A stretch of DNA of 13,644 nt from the NCBI GenBank assembly GCA_900550105.1, contig URQW01000072.1, forward strand, positions 1-13,644. Reading direction: 5' to 3'. The notes beneath the pieces are model-generated. The model worked only from the letters and a program-made list of their open reading frames with translations, made no database searches and was not told the origin of the DNA. The position numbers and the translations under genes were made by a program. This stretch comes from an uncultured Pelosinus sp. Lineage in GTDB: Bacteria; Bacillota; Negativicutes; UMGS1260. This document shows, in pieces, positions 12,735 through 13,644 of the stretch. The first letter of the stretch is position 1. Every line of letters starts with the position of its first letter.

Positions 12735-13373
12735 TTAGAACTTACTAGAAAAACCTAAAGTAACGCCTGTGGCGTTATAGGAAGGATTGCGTGTTTTAAA
12801 GCCATCGGAAACATGCATAAGCATATAACCGAGATGAATGGAAGAATCTTTATCAAATTTATAAATAAGTTCCGGACCGATTCGCCACATAAAATTAAAG
12901 GATCTTCCGCCAGCCGGAAAAGCTTTATCATAAAGAATAAGTCCGCCGCTCATATCAATAGCTGCTGAGAATTTGCCTGAGCGATATTTTTCGTTACGCA
13001 CCATATAAACAGGGCCGACGCCAACAGTGGAACTATCACGAGGCGTATGCTGGTTCAGATTTGTTAGTGTAACATTGCCATAAGCCCGAGTAACGGTGAG
13101 ACCGCGATAAACAGAGCGTGTCTCGCTTTCAGAAATTTTTTGTAGGATATGTAGGGAATAAGTATCTACTTTACGATCACTCGAAATCGGTGTGAGGTAA
13201 TCAAAATCTAGCTCAATCTGATTTTCTGTCGGAGCAGCAGGTGTTGTTGCAGTTGTGGCAGCTGCTGCAGTCACTGCAGCAGTGCTAGTTGTAGTCTCAG
13301 CAGCCGATGCTTCCGGTAGTCCTAGTAAAAGTAGCGGAACAGTAAGAGCTAATGGGATAAAATTGCGCATCAT
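12735..13373 (-). CDS. PagL-like outer-membrane beta-barrel (acyloxyacyl hydrolase family)
   Basis: Encodes 212 residues. A signal peptide (about 1-24, MMRNFIPLALTVPLLLLGLP, probable cleavage after ASA) is followed by an Ala/Thr/Pro-rich linker (25-49). Alternating beta-strand-like segments then run to a C-terminal Phe, the outer-membrane barrel signature. HVSDGFKTRNPSYNATGVTLGF (from His187) matches the H-x-S...NP region of PagL-type lipid A 3-O-deacylases, with His187 and Ser189 as the expected catalytic pair. The Glu that PagL has downstream of the Ser is not seen, so activity is uncertain. AAGGAG precedes two adjacent ATGs (13373, 13370). It is a single gene with a promoter at 13424-13452. 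It could remodel lipid A or be a structural relative. Confidence 0.75.
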   Translation of the reverse strand: MMRNFIPLALTVPLLLLGLPEASAAETTTSTAAVTAAAATTATTPAAPTENQIELDFDYLTPISSDRKVDTYSLHILQKISESETRSVYRGLTVTRAYGNVTLTNLNQHTPRDSSTVGVGPVYMVRNEKYRSGKFSAAIDMSGGLILYDKAFPAGGRSFNFMWRIGPELIYKFDKDSSIHLGYMLMHVSDGFKTRNPSYNATGVTLGFSSKF

Positions 13374-13423
13374 GAAGCACTCCTTGTGTAACCAGTTTGT
13401 GGAACCCTTCTAGTAAGAAAAGC

Positions 13424-13452
13424 AGTATATCTTTGATTCTCTATTGAGTAAA
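13424..13452 (-). promoter_or_regulatory. Promoter of the PagL-like gene
   Basis: On the minus strand, TTTACT (13447-13452), 17 bases, then TATACT (13424-13429): four and five of six matches. It lies about 50 bases before the start codon. Confidence 0.55.
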
Positions 13453-13496
13453 GTTTTCCCTGTTTATCAGGAGTCTTTTCAAAAAACTCGCTGAAG

Positions 13497-13505
13497 TGGT
13501 ATGAT
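13497..13505 (+). promoter_or_regulatory. Extended -10 promoter of the amidohydrolase gene
   Basis: TGG TATGAT (13497-13505) is an extended -10 with a weak TTTCAA 17 bases upstream, placed 41 bases before the start codon. Confidence 0.5.
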
Positions 13506-13546
13506 ACAGATAGTAATTATAGTGGAACAAGAAAGGACTACATTTT

Positions 13547-13644
13547 ATGAAAATTATTGATGCGCATCTTCATTTTTGTGATGAACCTTATTTCGACCAG
13601 ATTGCTGAAGCGGCTGGCCATAAAAATACAAGTGAACATTTACA
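13547..13644 (+). CDS. Amidohydrolase-family protein, 5' end only
   Basis: The first 32 codons are open to the window edge: MKIIDAHLHFCDEPYFDQIA and on to HKNTSEHL. The DAHLHF start is the H-x-H metal-binding motif on beta-strand 1 of the amidohydrolase TIM-barrel superfamily. AAAGGA (13532-13537) is the SD nine bases before the ATG. It is divergent from the PagL-like gene. The substrate cannot be judged from this fragment. Confidence 0.8.
   Translation, partial: MKIIDAHLHFCDEPYFDQIAEAAGHKNTSEHL

Noticed and set aside
1..13644. CRISPR array, prophage or transposon remnants.
   Set aside because: No regularly spaced direct repeats, terminal inverted repeats, transposase or phage genes were seen.

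Overview
The window looks like part of the chromosome of a low-GC, anaerobic Firmicutes-type bacterium that has an outer membrane, i.e. a Negativicutes member related to Pelosinus or Sporomusa. That placement is inference. It rests on AT-rich DNA with classical sigma-A promoters and strong Shine-Dalgarno (SD) sequences, a secreted beta-barrel protein of the PagL/acyloxyacyl-hydrolase type ending in Phe, and a desulfoferrodoxin (superoxide reductase) domain. No rRNA, tRNA, CRISPR array, transposase or integrase was seen. No gap between genes exceeds about 200 bases.

Layout, left to right. (1) 81-2450: a short QueG-like double 4Fe-4S protein converges on a MarR regulator. The MarR gene is divergent from a fused MarR-GNAT protein, and both promoters carry dyad operators. 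(2) 2456-4795: a LysR regulator and an Fsr-like MFS exporter in one probable operon, with a small upstream ORF in the leader, ending at a bidirectional terminator. (3) 4813-5818: a second QueG-like protein on the minus strand with its own promoter, then an elaborate hairpin terminator. (4) 5851-8420: an XRE/desulfoferrodoxin fusion downstream of a nitrilase. A divergent LysR gene faces the nitrilase across a 27-bp dyad that overlaps a -10 hexamer on each strand. (5) 8458-8885: an HxlR regulator as a single transcription unit. (6) 8954-10943: an MFS exporter and a divergent TetR regulator. Two near-identical 23-bp inverted operator copies lie between them, one filling the -35/-10 spacer of the exporter promoter. 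(7) 10926-12714: a LysR gene divergent from a third QueG-like protein, with a T-N11-A LysR box between them. (8) 12735-13644: the PagL-like outer-membrane protein and the 5' end of a divergent amidohydrolase gene.

Eight of the fifteen complete main genes encode DNA-binding regulators (MarR, MarR-GNAT, three LysR, XRE-SOR, HxlR, TetR). Most are paired with an exporter or a redox/detoxification-type enzyme, so the region reads as a set of small, independently switched stress-response modules. The most unusual items are three short QueG-like iron-sulfur proteins of unknown substrate in 12.6 kb; the XRE-desulfoferrodoxin fusion with a perfect internal SD and ATG that could also make the reductase alone; and the clear operator architecture at several divergent promoters. 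All functional calls come from reading motifs by eye; no database search was run.
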